Shown: positions 52,210 through 60,663, counted from the stretch's first letter. The stretch is DNA of 64,000 bases from Comamonadaceae bacterium UBA2121 (GCA_002331385.1 DCYB01000011.1:107168-171167); one strand, 5' to 3'. Numbers and translations are program-made. The notes: generated by a model from the letters alone, not told the origin.

Positions 52210-52906
52210 AGTCAAGGGCGTGAACTCTGGTTACGGCGACGTCCAGGTTCTCAACAATGTGAGCATCGAGGTGCAGCAGGGCGAGATCGTCAGCATCGTC
52301 GGAGCCAACGGAGCGGGTAAGACCACCCTGATCCGCACGATCATGGGGACGCTGCCGACCAAGGCCGGTGAAATCCTGTTTGACGGCAAGCGCATCGATG
52401 GCGCCGAACCGCACCTGATTGCGCGCGCCGGTATGGCGCAGGTGATGGAGGGGCGGCGCCTGTTCGGGCACATGGAGGTCGAGGACAACCTGCTGGTGGG
52501 CGGCGACATCCTGCACGACAAGCAGCGACAGCGTGAAAATCTCGAGTGGATCTACAGTATGTTTCCACGCTTGAAAGAGCGCCGTAGCCAATTGGCGCGC
52601 TCCTTCAGCGGCGGTGAACAGCAAATGCTGGCCATCGGGCGGGCGCTCATGACCTCTCCCAAATTACTACTGCTGGATGAGCCCTCGATTGGCTTGGCTC
52701 CCATCATGGTGAAGGATATTTTCGGAAAATTGCCCTTGATACGTGATAGGGGAGTCACAATTCTCCTTGTGGAACAGGACGTTCATCGTTCATTGAGCAT
52801 GTCCGGACGCGGCTACGTGCTGGAGCACGGAGAGATCGTGATGTCGGGTACCGGACAAGAGTTGTTGGGTGATGAGCGTCTGCGCGAGGCCTATCTGGGT
52901 ATCTGA
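52199..52906 (+). CDS. branched-chain-type ABC transporter ATP-binding protein (LivF-like)
   Basis: A 235-residue ATPase. Walker A is GANGAGKTT, the signature is SFSGGEQQMLAIGRALM, Walker B is LLLLDEPSIGLAP and the switch region is ILLVEQDVHRSL. In the family the usual residue here is VEQN; this is VEQD. It is the last gene of the cassette. A 208-bp spacer separates it from glpD and shows no clear terminator. Confidence 0.93.
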   Translation: MLLEVKGVNSGYGDVQVLNNVSIEVQQGEIVSIVGANGAGKTTLIRTIMGTLPTKAGEILFDGKRIDGAEPHLIARAGMAQVMEGRRLFGHMEVEDNLLVGGDILHDKQRQRENLEWIYSMFPRLKERRSQLARSFSGGEQQMLAIGRALMTSPKLLLLDEPSIGLAPIMVKDIFGKLPLIRDRGVTILLVEQDVHRSLSMSGRGYVLEHGEIVMSGTGQELLGDERLREAYLGI

Positions 52907-53114
52907 TGCCCGGCAGGACTCTTCATACGACTTAAAAGATTGAAACGATCCGGAAGACCGTCGCCAAGCCCATGCCGGGCGACATGTCATCCGCATCGTG
53001 AACAATCGAGTGATTGGGGGCAAGTGACTTGGATGGACCGAGAGCCATTGCAGTTACGACAGTGCCTGGCGGTGCATGCCGGGGCCAACAAGAACAACAT
53101 GCCCATTAATAGAT

Positions 53115-54716
53115 ATGAACGCAGAATTTTCTGAATCCTCATTGCCCACCACGCGCGCCGACTTGCTCGCGCAGCTGGCCCAACCTATTGAATATGACCT
53201 CGCCGTCGTGGGCGGTGGGGCGACCGGGCTCGGCGTGGCGCTGGATGCCGCGGCGCGGGGCTTCAAGGTGGTGTTGCTGGAGTCGCATGACTTTGCCAAG
53301 GGCACGTCCTCGCGGGCGACGAAGCTGGTGCATGGTGGCGTGCGCTATCTGGCGCAAGGCAATATTTCTCTGGTGCGGGAAGCGCTGCATGAGCGCACCA
53401 CCTTGCTCAAAAACGCTCCACATCTCGCGCGACCGCTCGCGTTCGTGATGCCGTCGTACAAACTGTGGGAGACGCCGTTCTATGGCGTGGGCCTCAAGAT
53501 GTATGACGCGCTGGCGGGCGAGGCGGGTCTGGGTGCGACGGAGTTTCTGGGCCGCATGGACACGATGCGCTGCTTGCCGACGGTACAAAGCGACGGCCTG
53601 AAGGGCGGTGTGAAGTATTGGGATGGCCAGTTCGACGATGCGCGGCTGGCGCTCGCCCTTGCGCGCACCGCGGCGCTCAAGGGCGCGCTGGTGGTGAATT
53701 ACTGCGAGGTCAAGCGCCTCAACTACGAGAACGGCCGCGTGTGCGGACTGACCGCCGAAGATGTGGAGTCCGGACAGACGTTCCAAGTGCGCGCGCGCTG
53801 TGTGGTGAATGCCACAGGCGTCTGGGTCGATGCCCTGCGCGAGAAGGATGGCGAGGCACAGGGCAAGCCGGTCAAGCCGATGGTTGCGCCCAGTCAGGGC
53901 GTGCACATTGTGGTGGATCGGGAGTTTCTGCCCACCGATCACGCGCTGATGGTGCCCAAGACGGCGGACGGCCGCGTGCTGTTTGCCGTGCCGTGGCTCG
54001 GAAAGGTGATTCTGGGCACGACCGATACGCCGAAGAACCAACTGGATTACGAGCCACAGGCCTTGCAGAAAGAGGTGGCGTTCATTCTGGGTGAGTCCGC
54101 GCGCTATCTGCGTCGTGCGCCGAAGGCGGCGGATGTGCGCAGCATCTGGGTGGGGCTGCGTCCGCTGGTCAAGCACCAGGACGACGACGCCGGCAACACC
54201 AAGAAGATCAGCCGCGAGCACACGGTGCTGGTCAGCAAGAGCGGGCTGGTGACGGTGACGGGCGGCAAGTGGACGACCTATCGCGCCATGGCCGAGGATG
54301 TGCTGCAGCAATGCATGGATGCTGCCCTGTTGCCCAAGCGCGCGGGCGGCGTGACGGTGCATTTGCCGGTGGTTGGCGCCACCAGCAAGCCGATGCGTGA
54401 GGGCATGAATGACCCGCAGGGTTTGCACTCGTACGGCAGCGAAGCCCCATTGGTCGCGGCCTTGCCGGGCGCGGAGGTGGAACTGGCGCCGGGCTTGACC
54501 GAGGCCATGGTGCGCTTTGCTGCACGCCATGAGTACGCGCGCAGCGTGGAAGATGTGTTGGCACGCCGTGCGCGCCTGCTGTTCCTGGACGCCGCGCTGG
54601 CGGCACGGATCGCGCCGCGTGTGGCAGAAATCCTTCGCGAAGAACTCGGAATTGACCCGAAACTTGACTCCTTTTTGGCTATTGCGCAACAATACGCCAC
54701 CGTTCCGCAGCCCTGA
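53115..54716 (+). CDS. glpD: glycerol-3-phosphate dehydrogenase (aerobic, FAD-dependent)
   Basis: A 533-residue membrane-associated flavoenzyme oxidising glycerol 3-phosphate to dihydroxyacetone phosphate and passing electrons to quinone. The FAD Rossmann motif is DLAVVGGGATGLGVALDAAARG (about 28–49), followed by LLESHDFAKGTSSRATKLVHGGVRYL and VVNATGVWVDAL. The C-terminal domain is the GlpD-type cap. ATG 53115 has a weak ribosome site; ATG 53076 is an in-frame alternative. The related glpK/glpR pair is 9.6 kb upstream beyond the cassette. A terminator follows. Confidence 0.95.
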   Translation: MNAEFSESSLPTTRADLLAQLAQPIEYDLAVVGGGATGLGVALDAAARGFKVVLLESHDFAKGTSSRATKLVHGGVRYLAQGNISLVREALHERTTLLKNAPHLARPLAFVMPSYKLWETPFYGVGLKMYDALAGEAGLGATEFLGRMDTMRCLPTVQSDGLKGGVKYWDGQFDDARLALALARTAALKGALVVNYCEVKRLNYENGRVCGLTAEDVESGQTFQVRARCVVNATGVWVDALREKDGEAQGKPVKPMVAPSQGVHIVVDREFLPTDHALMVPKTADGRVLFAVPWLGKVILGTTDTPKNQLDYEPQALQKEVAFILGESARYLRRAPKAADVRSIWVGLRPLVKHQDDDAGNTKKISREHTVLVSKSGLVTVTGGKWTTYRAMAEDVLQQCMDAALLPKRAGGVTVHLPVVGATSKPMREGMNDPQGLHSYGSEAPLVAALPGAEVELAPGLTEAMVRFAARHEYARSVEDVLARRARLLFLDAALAARIAPRVAEILREELGIDPKLDSFLAIAQQYATVPQP

Positions 54717-54750
54717 AGCGCAAGTTTCAAGGCTGCATCGTTGTGATTTC

Positions 54751-54783
54751 AGATCGCCCGCTTGACGGGCTGATCTTTCTTTG
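54751..54783 (+). terminator. intrinsic terminator after glpD
   Basis: AGATCGCCCG (54751–54760), loop CTTGA, CGGGC, bulged T, GATCT (to 54776), then TTCTTTG. A 10-bp stem and T-run 35 bp after the glpD stop. It overlaps the -35 box of the rplN promoter. Confidence 0.8.
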
Positions 54784-54790
54784 CGACAAT
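54762..54790 (+). promoter_or_regulatory. candidate promoter of the spc ribosomal operon
   Basis: TTGACG (54762–54767), a 17-nt spacer and GACAAT (54785–54790): 5/6 and 4/6 matches to sigma70. The -35 box is inside the loop and stem of the glpD terminator. The leader would start at about 54797 and run 137 nt to rplN, with a hairpin TTCGCGT…ACGCGAA near 54798–54820. Confidence 0.55.
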
Positions 54791-54933
54791 ACAAGGCTTC
54801 GCGTTAAATTCACGCGAAACTTTTCTGCCCAGCGGATGAGCTGTGAATGGTTTGCAGCTCTGAACGACGGGCCCAAGACTGACTGGTTGCTCTCATTCGT
54901 GTGGGTTTTCCGGTGCAAGTTGGGAATATTGAA

Positions 54934-55302
54934 ATGATCCAGACAGAATCTCGGTTAGACGTCGCCGACAACACCGGCGCGAAGTCCGTCCTCTGCATCA
55001 AGGTGCTGGGTGGTTCCAAGCGCCGTTATGCAAGCGTCGGCGACATTATCAAGGTCAGCGTCAAGGAAGCAGCACCGCGTGGTCGCGTCAAAAAAGGTGA
55101 CGTGTACAGCGCAGTGGTGGTTCGCACCGCCAAGGGCATCCGCCGTGGCGATGGCTCGCTGGTCAAGTTTGATGGCAATGCAGCAGTGCTGCTGAACGCC
55201 AAGCTGGAGCCGATCGGCACCCGCATCTTCGGCCCCGTGACACGTGAACTGCGTACTGAAAAGTTCATGAAGATCGTGTCTCTGGCACCTGAAGTTCTCT
55301 AA
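54934..55302 (+). CDS. rplN: 50S ribosomal protein L14
   Basis: A 122-residue L14, full length: MIQTESRLDVADNTGAK, VLGGSKRRYASVGDII, KKGDVYSAVVVRTAKGIRR and RELRTEKFMKIVSLAPEVL. It is the first gene of the spc-type operon. In most bacteria rpsQ lies directly upstream in the S10 operon; here glpD is upstream, so the S10 operon must be elsewhere. Confidence 0.99.
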   Translation: MIQTESRLDVADNTGAKSVLCIKVLGGSKRRYASVGDIIKVSVKEAAPRGRVKKGDVYSAVVVRTAKGIRRGDGSLVKFDGNAAVLLNAKLEPIGTRIFGPVTRELRTEKFMKIVSLAPEVL

Positions 55303-55313
55303 GGACACGAGTT

Positions 55314-55634
55314 ATGAACAAGATTCGCAAAGGCGATGAAGTCATCGTGCTCACAGGGCGCGACAAGGGCAAGCGTGGCACGGTTTCGCTGCGCAAGGAT
55401 GACTCCCACGTGGTCGTGGAAGGCATCAATCTGGTCAAGAAGCACGTCAAGCCGAACCCCATGAAGGGTACGAATGGCGGCATCGTGGAAAAGGCGATGC
55501 CTATCCACCAGTCCAACGTGGCTATTTTCAATGCCACCACGGGCAAGGCTGACCGCGTTGGCATCAAGGTGCAGGCTGACGGCACGCGCGTTCGCGTGTT
55601 CAAGTCCAATGGCGCCGAAATCAAGGCAGCCTAA
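55314..55634 (+). CDS. rplX: 50S ribosomal protein L24
   Basis: A 106-residue L24 with the KOW motif at the start (MNKIRKGDEVIVLTGRDKGKRG), then EGINLVKKHVKP and GGIVEKAMPIHQSNVAIF. It initiates assembly of the 50S subunit. Eleven bp after rplN and 9 bp before rplE. Confidence 0.99.
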   Translation: MNKIRKGDEVIVLTGRDKGKRGTVSLRKDDSHVVVEGINLVKKHVKPNPMKGTNGGIVEKAMPIHQSNVAIFNATTGKADRVGIKVQADGTRVRVFKSNGAEIKAA

Positions 55635-55643
55635 GGAGTCAAC

Positions 55644-56183
55644 ATGGCACGTCTGCAAAAATACTATCGTGAAAAGATTGTTGCTGAACTGACCGAAAAG
55701 TTCGGCTACAAGTCTCCAATGGAAGTTCCACGTCTGACCAAGATCACCCTGAACATGGGTGTGAGCGAAGCCGTGGCTGACAAGAAGGTGATGGATCACG
55801 CTGTGGCCGACCTGACCAAGATTGCTGGTCAGAAGCCCGTGGTGACCAAGGCCAAGAAGGCTATCGCTGGTTTCAAGATCCGTGAAGGCCAGGCTATCGG
55901 CTGCATGGTGACCCTGCGTGGCGTTCAGATGTATGAGTTCCTGGATCGTTTCGTGACCGTGGCCCTGCCGCGCGTTCGTGACTTCCGTGGTATCTCCGGT
56001 CGCGCTTTTGACGGCCGCGGTAACTACAACATCGGCGTCAAAGAACAGATCATCTTCCCTGAAATTGAGTACGACAAGGTCGATGCCCTGCGCGGTCTCA
56101 ATATCAGCATCACAACGACAGCCAAGAACGACGAAGAAGCCAAGGCTCTTCTCGCTGGCTTCCGTTTCCCCTTCAAGAACTAA
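55644..56183 (+). CDS. rplE: 50S ribosomal protein L5
   Basis: A 179-residue L5 that binds 5S r[61 protein letters not shown] and [28 protein letters not shown] precedes the ATG. In E. coli the S8 repressor binds the mRNA at the start of this gene; I did not find the same structure by eye. Confidence 0.99.
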
Positions 56184-56193
56184 AGGCGGCGGT

Positions 56194-56499
56194 ATGGCTA
56201 AAGTAGCTTTGATCCAGCGCGAACTGAAGCGCGAAAAACTGGCCGCCAAGTACGCTGCCAAGTACGCAGAACTGAAGGCAATCGCCGGCGACGCCAAGCG
56301 TAGCGACGAAGAGCGTGAAGCAGCCCGTCTGGGTCTGCAGAAGCTCCCACGCAATGCAAACCCGACCCGTCAGCGCAACCGCTGCGAAATCACTGGCCGC
56401 CCACGTGGCACGTTCCGCCAGTTTGGTCTGGGTCGCGCAAAGATCCGTGAACTGGCTTTTGCTGGCGACATCCCCGGTGTCACCAAGGCCAGCTGGTAA
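56194..56499 (+). CDS. rpsN: 30S ribosomal protein S14
   Basis: A 101-residue S14 of the long, zinc-free (C-minus) type: [40 protein letters not shown] and [20 protein letters not shown]. Only one Cys and no CxxC pairs. The Shine-Dalgarno region is just GGCGGCGG right after the rplE stop. Confidence 0.99.
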
Positions 56500-56519
56500 G
56501 CAGGCAGGAGAGATACAAC

Positions 56520-56915
56520 ATGAGCATGAGTGATCCCATCGCTGACTTGCTGACCCGCATTCGCAATGCGCAAATGGTTTCCAAGGCATCCGTGTCGGTG
56601 CCATCTTCCAAGGTGAAGGTTGCCATCGCGCAAGTGCTGAAGGACGAGGGTTATATCGACGGCTTCCAGGTCAAGACGGAAGACGGCAAGTCGCAACTCG
56701 AAATCGCATTGAAGTATTACGCTGGTCGCCCCGTGATTGAGCGTATCGAGCGCGTGAGCCGCCCCGGCCTGCGTGTCTACAAGGGTCGTGATTCCATTCC
56801 TACCGTGATGAACGGCATGGGCGTGGCAATCGTTACCACCCCCAAGGGTGTGATGACAGACCGCAAGGCGCGTGCTACCGGTGTGGGTGGCGAAGTGCTT
56901 TGCTACGTCGCTTAA
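56520..56915 (+). CDS. rpsH: 30S ribosomal protein S8
   Basis: A 131-residue S8: MSMSDPIADLLTRIRNAQ, VPSSKVKVAIAQVLKDEGYI, RVSRPGLRVYKG and TTPKGVMTDRKARATGVGGEVLCYVA. It binds 16S helix 21 and, in E. coli, represses its own operon. AGGAGAG precedes the ATG. Confidence 0.99.
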   Translation: MSMSDPIADLLTRIRNAQMVSKASVSVPSSKVKVAIAQVLKDEGYIDGFQVKTEDGKSQLEIALKYYAGRPVIERIERVSRPGLRVYKGRDSIPTVMNGMGVAIVTTPKGVMTDRKARATGVGGEVLCYVA

Positions 56916-56939
56916 ACGTGGCATTGAGGAGAAACTGAA

Positions 56940-57473
56940 ATGTCCCGTGTAGGAAAATCACCCGTTATCGTCCCGCAAGGCGTGGACGTGACTATGAAGG
57001 CTGACCAGATCAGCGTGAAGGGCGCAGGCGGCACTTTGTCCCTGGCTCCCCACGCTCTGGTGAAGGTGGCTCTGGAAGACGGCAAACTGACGTTTGTTCC
57101 CGTTGACGAGTCCCGTGAAGCCAACGCCATGAGCGGCACCATGCGTCAGCTGGTGAACAACATGGTGGTTGGCGTGAGCAAGGGTTTCGAGAAGAAGCTG
57201 AATCTGGTTGGCGTGGGTTTCAAGGCCCAGGCTTCCGGCGCCAAGCTGAACCTGGCCATCGGCTACTCGCACCCCGTGAACTTCGAGATGCCTGCTGGTA
57301 TCACCGTGGCAACGCCCACTCCCACCGAGATCGTGCTGAAGGGCGCTGATCGTCAGGTGGTGGGTCAGCTGGCCGCTGAGATCCGTGCCGTGCGTCCTCC
57401 CGAGCCTTACAAGGGCAAGGGCATCCGTTATTCGGATGAGAAGGTCGTCATCAAAGAGACCAAGAAGAAGTAA
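56940..57473 (+). CDS. rplF: 50S ribosomal protein L6
   Basis: A 177-residue L6 with two duplicated domains: MSRVGKSPVIVPQGVDV at the start, LVGVGFKAQASGAKLNLAIGYSH at the domain joint and RPPEPYKGKGIRYSDEKV at the C-terminal RNA-binding region. GAGGAG precedes the ATG. Confidence 0.99.
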   Translation: MSRVGKSPVIVPQGVDVTMKADQISVKGAGGTLSLAPHALVKVALEDGKLTFVPVDESREANAMSGTMRQLVNNMVVGVSKGFEKKLNLVGVGFKAQASGAKLNLAIGYSHPVNFEMPAGITVATPTPTEIVLKGADRQVVGQLAAEIRAVRPPEPYKGKGIRYSDEKVVIKETKKK

Positions 57474-57484
57474 GGAGCTGCAAT

Positions 57485-57850
57485 ATGTTGACAAAGAAAG
57501 AGCAGCGTCTTCGTCGTGCCCGCCAGACGCGTATCCGCATTGCCCAGCAAGGCGTTGCACGTCTGACGGTGAACCGTACGAACCTCCACATCTACGCTAC
57601 CGTGATTTCGGAAGACGGCACCAAGGTGCTGGCAACCGCCTCGACTGCAGAAGTCGACGTGCGCAAGGCGCTGGGCGGTGCAGGCAAGGGTGGCAACGTC
57701 GATGCAGCACAGGCCGTTGGCAAGCGCATTGCTGAAAAGGCAAAGGCTGCTGGCGTTGAAAAAGTGGCTTTCGATCGCGCTGGTTTCGCATACCACGGCC
57801 GCGTGAAGGCTTTGGCTGAAGCTGCCCGCGAAGCGGGTCTGCAGTTCTAA
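57485..57850 (+). CDS. rplR: 50S ribosomal protein L18
   Basis: A 121-residue L18 that binds 5S rRNA: basic N-terminus KKEQRLRRARQTRIRIAQ, then RLTVNRTNLHIYATVIS and FDRAGFAYHGRVKALAEAAREAGLQF. Eleven bp after rplF with AAGGAG. Confidence 0.99.
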   Translation: MLTKKEQRLRRARQTRIRIAQQGVARLTVNRTNLHIYATVISEDGTKVLATASTAEVDVRKALGGAGKGGNVDAAQAVGKRIAEKAKAAGVEKVAFDRAGFAYHGRVKALAEAAREAGLQF

Positions 57851-57866
57851 GCGGAGCGGATAGAAA

Positions 57867-58388
57867 ATGGCAAAGTTTTCCCCCAAGGTGCAAGACGAAG
57901 GTCGTGACGACGGTCTGCGCGAAAAAATGATCGCGGTCAACCGCGTGACCAAGGTTGTGAAGGGTGGCCGTATCCTCGGTTTCGCCGCTCTGACCGTGGT
58001 TGGCGACGGTGATGGCCGTGTTGGCATGGGCAAGGGCAAGTCCAAGGAAGTGCCCGCTGCTGTGCAAAAGGCCATGGAAGAAGCACGTCGCAACATGGTG
58101 AAGGTGTCCCTCAAGGAAGGTACCCTGCACCACACCGTGATGGGCCACCATGGCGCTGCATACGTGATGGTTGCTCCGGCTCCCAAGGGTACCGGCATCA
58201 TCGCTGGCGGCCCGATGCGCGCAGTGTTCGAGGTGATGGGTATCACCGACATCGTTGCCAAGAGCCACGGTTCGTCCAATCCCTACAACATGGTCCGTGC
58301 AACGTTCGACGCCCTGGCAAATTCCACGACTCCCGCAGAAGTGGCAGCCAAGCGCGGCAAGAGCGTTGAAGACCTGTTTGCTGTCTGA
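57867..58388 (+). CDS. rpsE: 30S ribosomal protein S5
   Basis: A 173-residue S5: LREKMIAVNRVTKVVKGGR, VVGDGDGRVGMGKGKSKEVP, APAPKGTGIIAGGPMRAVFE and SHGSSNPYNMVRATFDAL. These are the double-stranded RNA-binding domain and the C-terminal domain at the translational accuracy centre. Confidence 0.99.
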   Translation: MAKFSPKVQDEGRDDGLREKMIAVNRVTKVVKGGRILGFAALTVVGDGDGRVGMGKGKSKEVPAAVQKAMEEARRNMVKVSLKEGTLHHTVMGHHGAAYVMVAPAPKGTGIIAGGPMRAVFEVMGITDIVAKSHGSSNPYNMVRATFDALANSTTPAEVAAKRGKSVEDLFAV

Positions 58389-58402
58389 TTGAGAGGCAAG
58401 CA

Positions 58403-58585
58403 ATGACAACGCAACAAACAGTCAAGATTCAACTGGTGCGCAGCCCTATCGGCACCAAGGAATCGCACCGCGCCACCGTGCGTGGCCTGGGTCTTCGCAA
58501 GCTCAACAGCATCAGCGAACTCAAGGACACTCCCGAAGTGCGCGGCATGATCAACAAGATCAGCTATCTGGTCAAAGTCCTCTGA
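58403..58585 (+). CDS. rpmD: 50S ribosomal protein L30
   Basis: A 60-residue L30: VKIQLVRSPIGTKESHRA, VRGLGLRKLNSISELKDTP and GMINKISYLVKVL. Family-typical length. Its stop overlaps the AAAGGA Shine-Dalgarno region of rplO. Confidence 0.99.
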   Translation: MTTQQTVKIQLVRSPIGTKESHRATVRGLGLRKLNSISELKDTPEVRGMINKISYLVKVL

Positions 58586-58596
58586 AAGGATTGATG

Positions 58597-59028
58597 ATGG
58601 AACTCAATAGCATCAAGCCTGCAGACGGTGCAAAGCACGCCAAGCGTCGCGTCGGTCGTGGTATCGGCTCCGGCCTCGGCAAGACCGCTGGTCGCGGTCA
58701 CAAGGGTCAGAAGTCGCGTTCGGGTGGCTACCACAAGGTAGGCTTCGAAGGCGGTCAGATGCCTCTGCAGCGTCGTCTGCCCAAGCGCGGTTTCAAGTCG
58801 CAGTCCCTGAAGTTCAACGCTGAAGTGACCCTGTCGACCCTGAACGCACTCGATGTGGCTGAAGTGGACGTGACAGTGCTCAAGAGCGCTGGTCTCGTGA
58901 GCGCTCTCGCCAAGGTCGTGAAGGTGATCAAGTCTGGTGAAATCACCAAGGCTGTGAAGCTCAACGGCATCGGCGCGACTGCAGGTGCCAAGGCTGCTAT
59001 CGAAGCAGCCGGCGGCTCCGTCGCCTAA
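58597..59028 (+). CDS. rplO: 50S ribosomal protein L15
   Basis: A 143-residue L15: MELNSIKPADGAKHAKRRVG, GSGLGKTAGRGHKGQKSRSG and GFEGGQMPLQRRLPKRGF. In-frame TTG 58591 and ATG 58594 also exist; ATG 58597 has the correct distance to AAAGGA and matches the family start. Confidence 0.98.
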   Translation: MELNSIKPADGAKHAKRRVGRGIGSGLGKTAGRGHKGQKSRSGGYHKVGFEGGQMPLQRRLPKRGFKSQSLKFNAEVTLSTLNALDVAEVDVTVLKSAGLVSALAKVVKVIKSGEITKAVKLNGIGATAGAKAAIEAAGGSVA

Positions 59029-59051
59029 TTCGGCTAACAAGAAAGGCATCC

Positions 59052-60365
59052 GTGGCTACTAAGGCAGCGCAAATCGCGAAAACGGGCAAGTTTGGCGACC
59101 TGCGTCGTCGGCTGGTGTTTTTGTTGCTCGCGTTGGTCGTTTACCGGATCGGGGCGCATATCCCTGTTCCGGGCATCGATCCCGCGCAGCTGCAGCAGCT
59201 GTTCAGTGGCCAACAAGGTGGCATTCTGAACCTGTTCAACATGTTCTCGGGTGGAGCGCTCTCGCGCTTCACGGTGTTCGCACTGGGGATCATGCCGTAC
59301 ATCTCGGCATCGATCATCATGCAACTCATGACCTACGTGGTCCCGACATTTGAGCAGTTGAAGAAGGAAGGCGAAGCCGGCCGCAGGAAGATCACCCAGT
59401 ACACGCGCTACGGCACGTTGGGTCTGGCGATCTTCCAGTCGCTCGGTATCGCGGTGGCTCTGGAAAGCCAGGCGGGTCTCGTTCTGAGCCCCGGTTTTGG
59501 TTTCCGCATGACGGCCATGGTCAGCCTCACGGCTGGCACCATGTTCCTCATGTGGTTGGGCGAACAGATCACCGAGCGTGGTCTGGGCAACGGTATCTCC
59601 ATCCTGATTTTTGGTGGTATCGCGGCTGGTCTGCCCAGCGCCATCGGCGGCATGCTTGAGCTGGTTCGCACCGGTGCCATGGGCCCGTTGGCAGCCATCC
59701 TGATCGTGCTGATCGTCGTGGCGGTGACCTACTTCGTCGTGTTCGTCGAACGTGGTCAGCGCAAGATTCTGGTGAACTACGCAAAGCGCCAGGTGGGCAA
59801 CAAGTCTTATGGGGGCCAGTCCTCGCATCTGCCCTTGAAGCTCAACATGGCTGGCGTGATTCCCCCGATCTTCGCGTCGTCCATCATCTTGTTGCCTGCT
59901 ACTGTGGTGAACTGGTTCAGCGCGGGTGAGTCCATGCGTTGGCTGAAGGATATTTCCGGTGCGCTCACGCCCGGTCAGCCAATCTATGTGCTGCTCTACG
60001 CTGCTGCAATCATTTTCTTCTGCTTTTTCTACACGGCGTTGGTCTTCAACAGCCGCGAAACAGCAGATAACTTGAAGAAGAGCGGTGCGTTCATTCCGGG
60101 TATCCGTCCTGGTGAGAACACAGCCCGCTATATCGACAAGATCCTGGTGCGACTGACTCTGGTCGGCGCGGCGTACATCACTTTCGTGTGTCTGCTGCCC
60201 GAATTCCTGATCCTGAAGTACAACGTGCCGTTCTATTTCGGCGGTACTTCACTCATGATCATCGTGGTCGTGACCATGGACTTCATGTCCCAGGTTCAGA
60301 ACTACATGATGTCGCAGCAGTACGAGTCGTTGTTGAAGAAGGCTAACTTTAAAACAACGCTCTGA
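59052..60365 (+). CDS. secY: preprotein translocase subunit SecY
   Basis: A 437-residue SecYEG channel subunit with ten membrane helices. Landmarks are LVVYRIGAHIPVPGID, GGALSRFTVFALGIMPYISASIIMQL (plug and helix 2), QFTERGLGNGIS-like ITERGLGNGISILIF, KLNMAGVIPPIFASSIILLPAT and SGAFIPGIRPGENTARYID. The start is GTG at 59052 with GAAAGG upstream. It lies in the normal position after rplO; no infA follows. Confidence 0.99.
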   Translation: MATKAAQIAKTGKFGDLRRRLVFLLLALVVYRIGAHIPVPGIDPAQLQQLFSGQQGGILNLFNMFSGGALSRFTVFALGIMPYISASIIMQLMTYVVPTFEQLKKEGEAGRRKITQYTRYGTLGLAIFQSLGIAVALESQAGLVLSPGFGFRMTAMVSLTAGTMFLMWLGEQITERGLGNGISILIFGGIAAGLPSAIGGMLELVRTGAMGPLAAILIVLIVVAVTYFVVFVERGQRKILVNYAKRQVGNKSYGGQSSHLPLKLNMAGVIPPIFASSIILLPATVVNWFSAGESMRWLKDISGALTPGQPIYVLLYAAAIIFFCFFYTALVFNSRETADNLKKSGAFIPGIRPGENTARYIDKILVRLTLVGAAYITFVCLLPEFLILKYNVPFYFGGTSLMIIVVVTMDFMSQVQNYMMSQQYESLLKKANFKTTL

Positions 60366-60387
60366 GGCTGTAGCAAGCAAGTTTTGG

Positions 60388-60416
60388 GCGAATGCGGCAT
60401 AATGCCGGGTTCGCCT
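60388..60416 (+). other. long hairpin after secY
   Basis: GGCGAA (60388–60393), a 2×2 internal loop, CGGCA, loop TAA, TGCCG, then TTCGCC (60411–60416). It stands 22 bp after the secY stop, in the 164-bp spacer where many relatives carry infA. No T-run, so a processing or attenuation role is more likely than full termination. Confidence 0.55.
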
Positions 60417-60529
60417 GAAAGCAACGGTAAATTTGATGCCCTTCGAGTCATCGCGGGCACAAGACTTTTCAATGAGACTTTGTGTTCCGCTGCAGGCAGC
60501 CGGGACGATTGGTAATTTAGGAGAATGCA

Positions 60530-60643
60530 ATGAGAGTTTCGGCTTCGGTCAAGAAGATTTGCCGCAACTGCAAAATCATCCGCCGCAAGGGCGTTGTGCG
60601 CGTGATCTGTACAGATCAGCGTCACAAGCAGCGCCAAGGCTGA
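60530..60643 (+). CDS. rpmJ: 50S ribosomal protein L36
   Basis: A 37-residue L36: MRVSASVKKICRNCKIIRRK, then GVVRVICTDQRHKQRQG. The zinc ligands are Cys11, Cys14, Cys27 and His32 (C-plus form). AGGAG precedes the ATG by 6 nt. Confidence 0.98.
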   Translation: MRVSASVKKICRNCKIIRRKGVVRVICTDQRHKQRQG

Positions 60644-60663
60644 TTGGACATTAGAGGACGCAA

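Noticed and set aside
52907..53114. Terminator or GlpR operator before glpD
   Set aside because: Only a single AAACGA-like word near 52942 and distant 7-bp complementary GC words are present; neither is strong enough to call.
60417..60529. infA remnant between secY and rpmJ
   Set aside because: No frame resembles IF-1 sequences on either strand; the region is simply intergenic.
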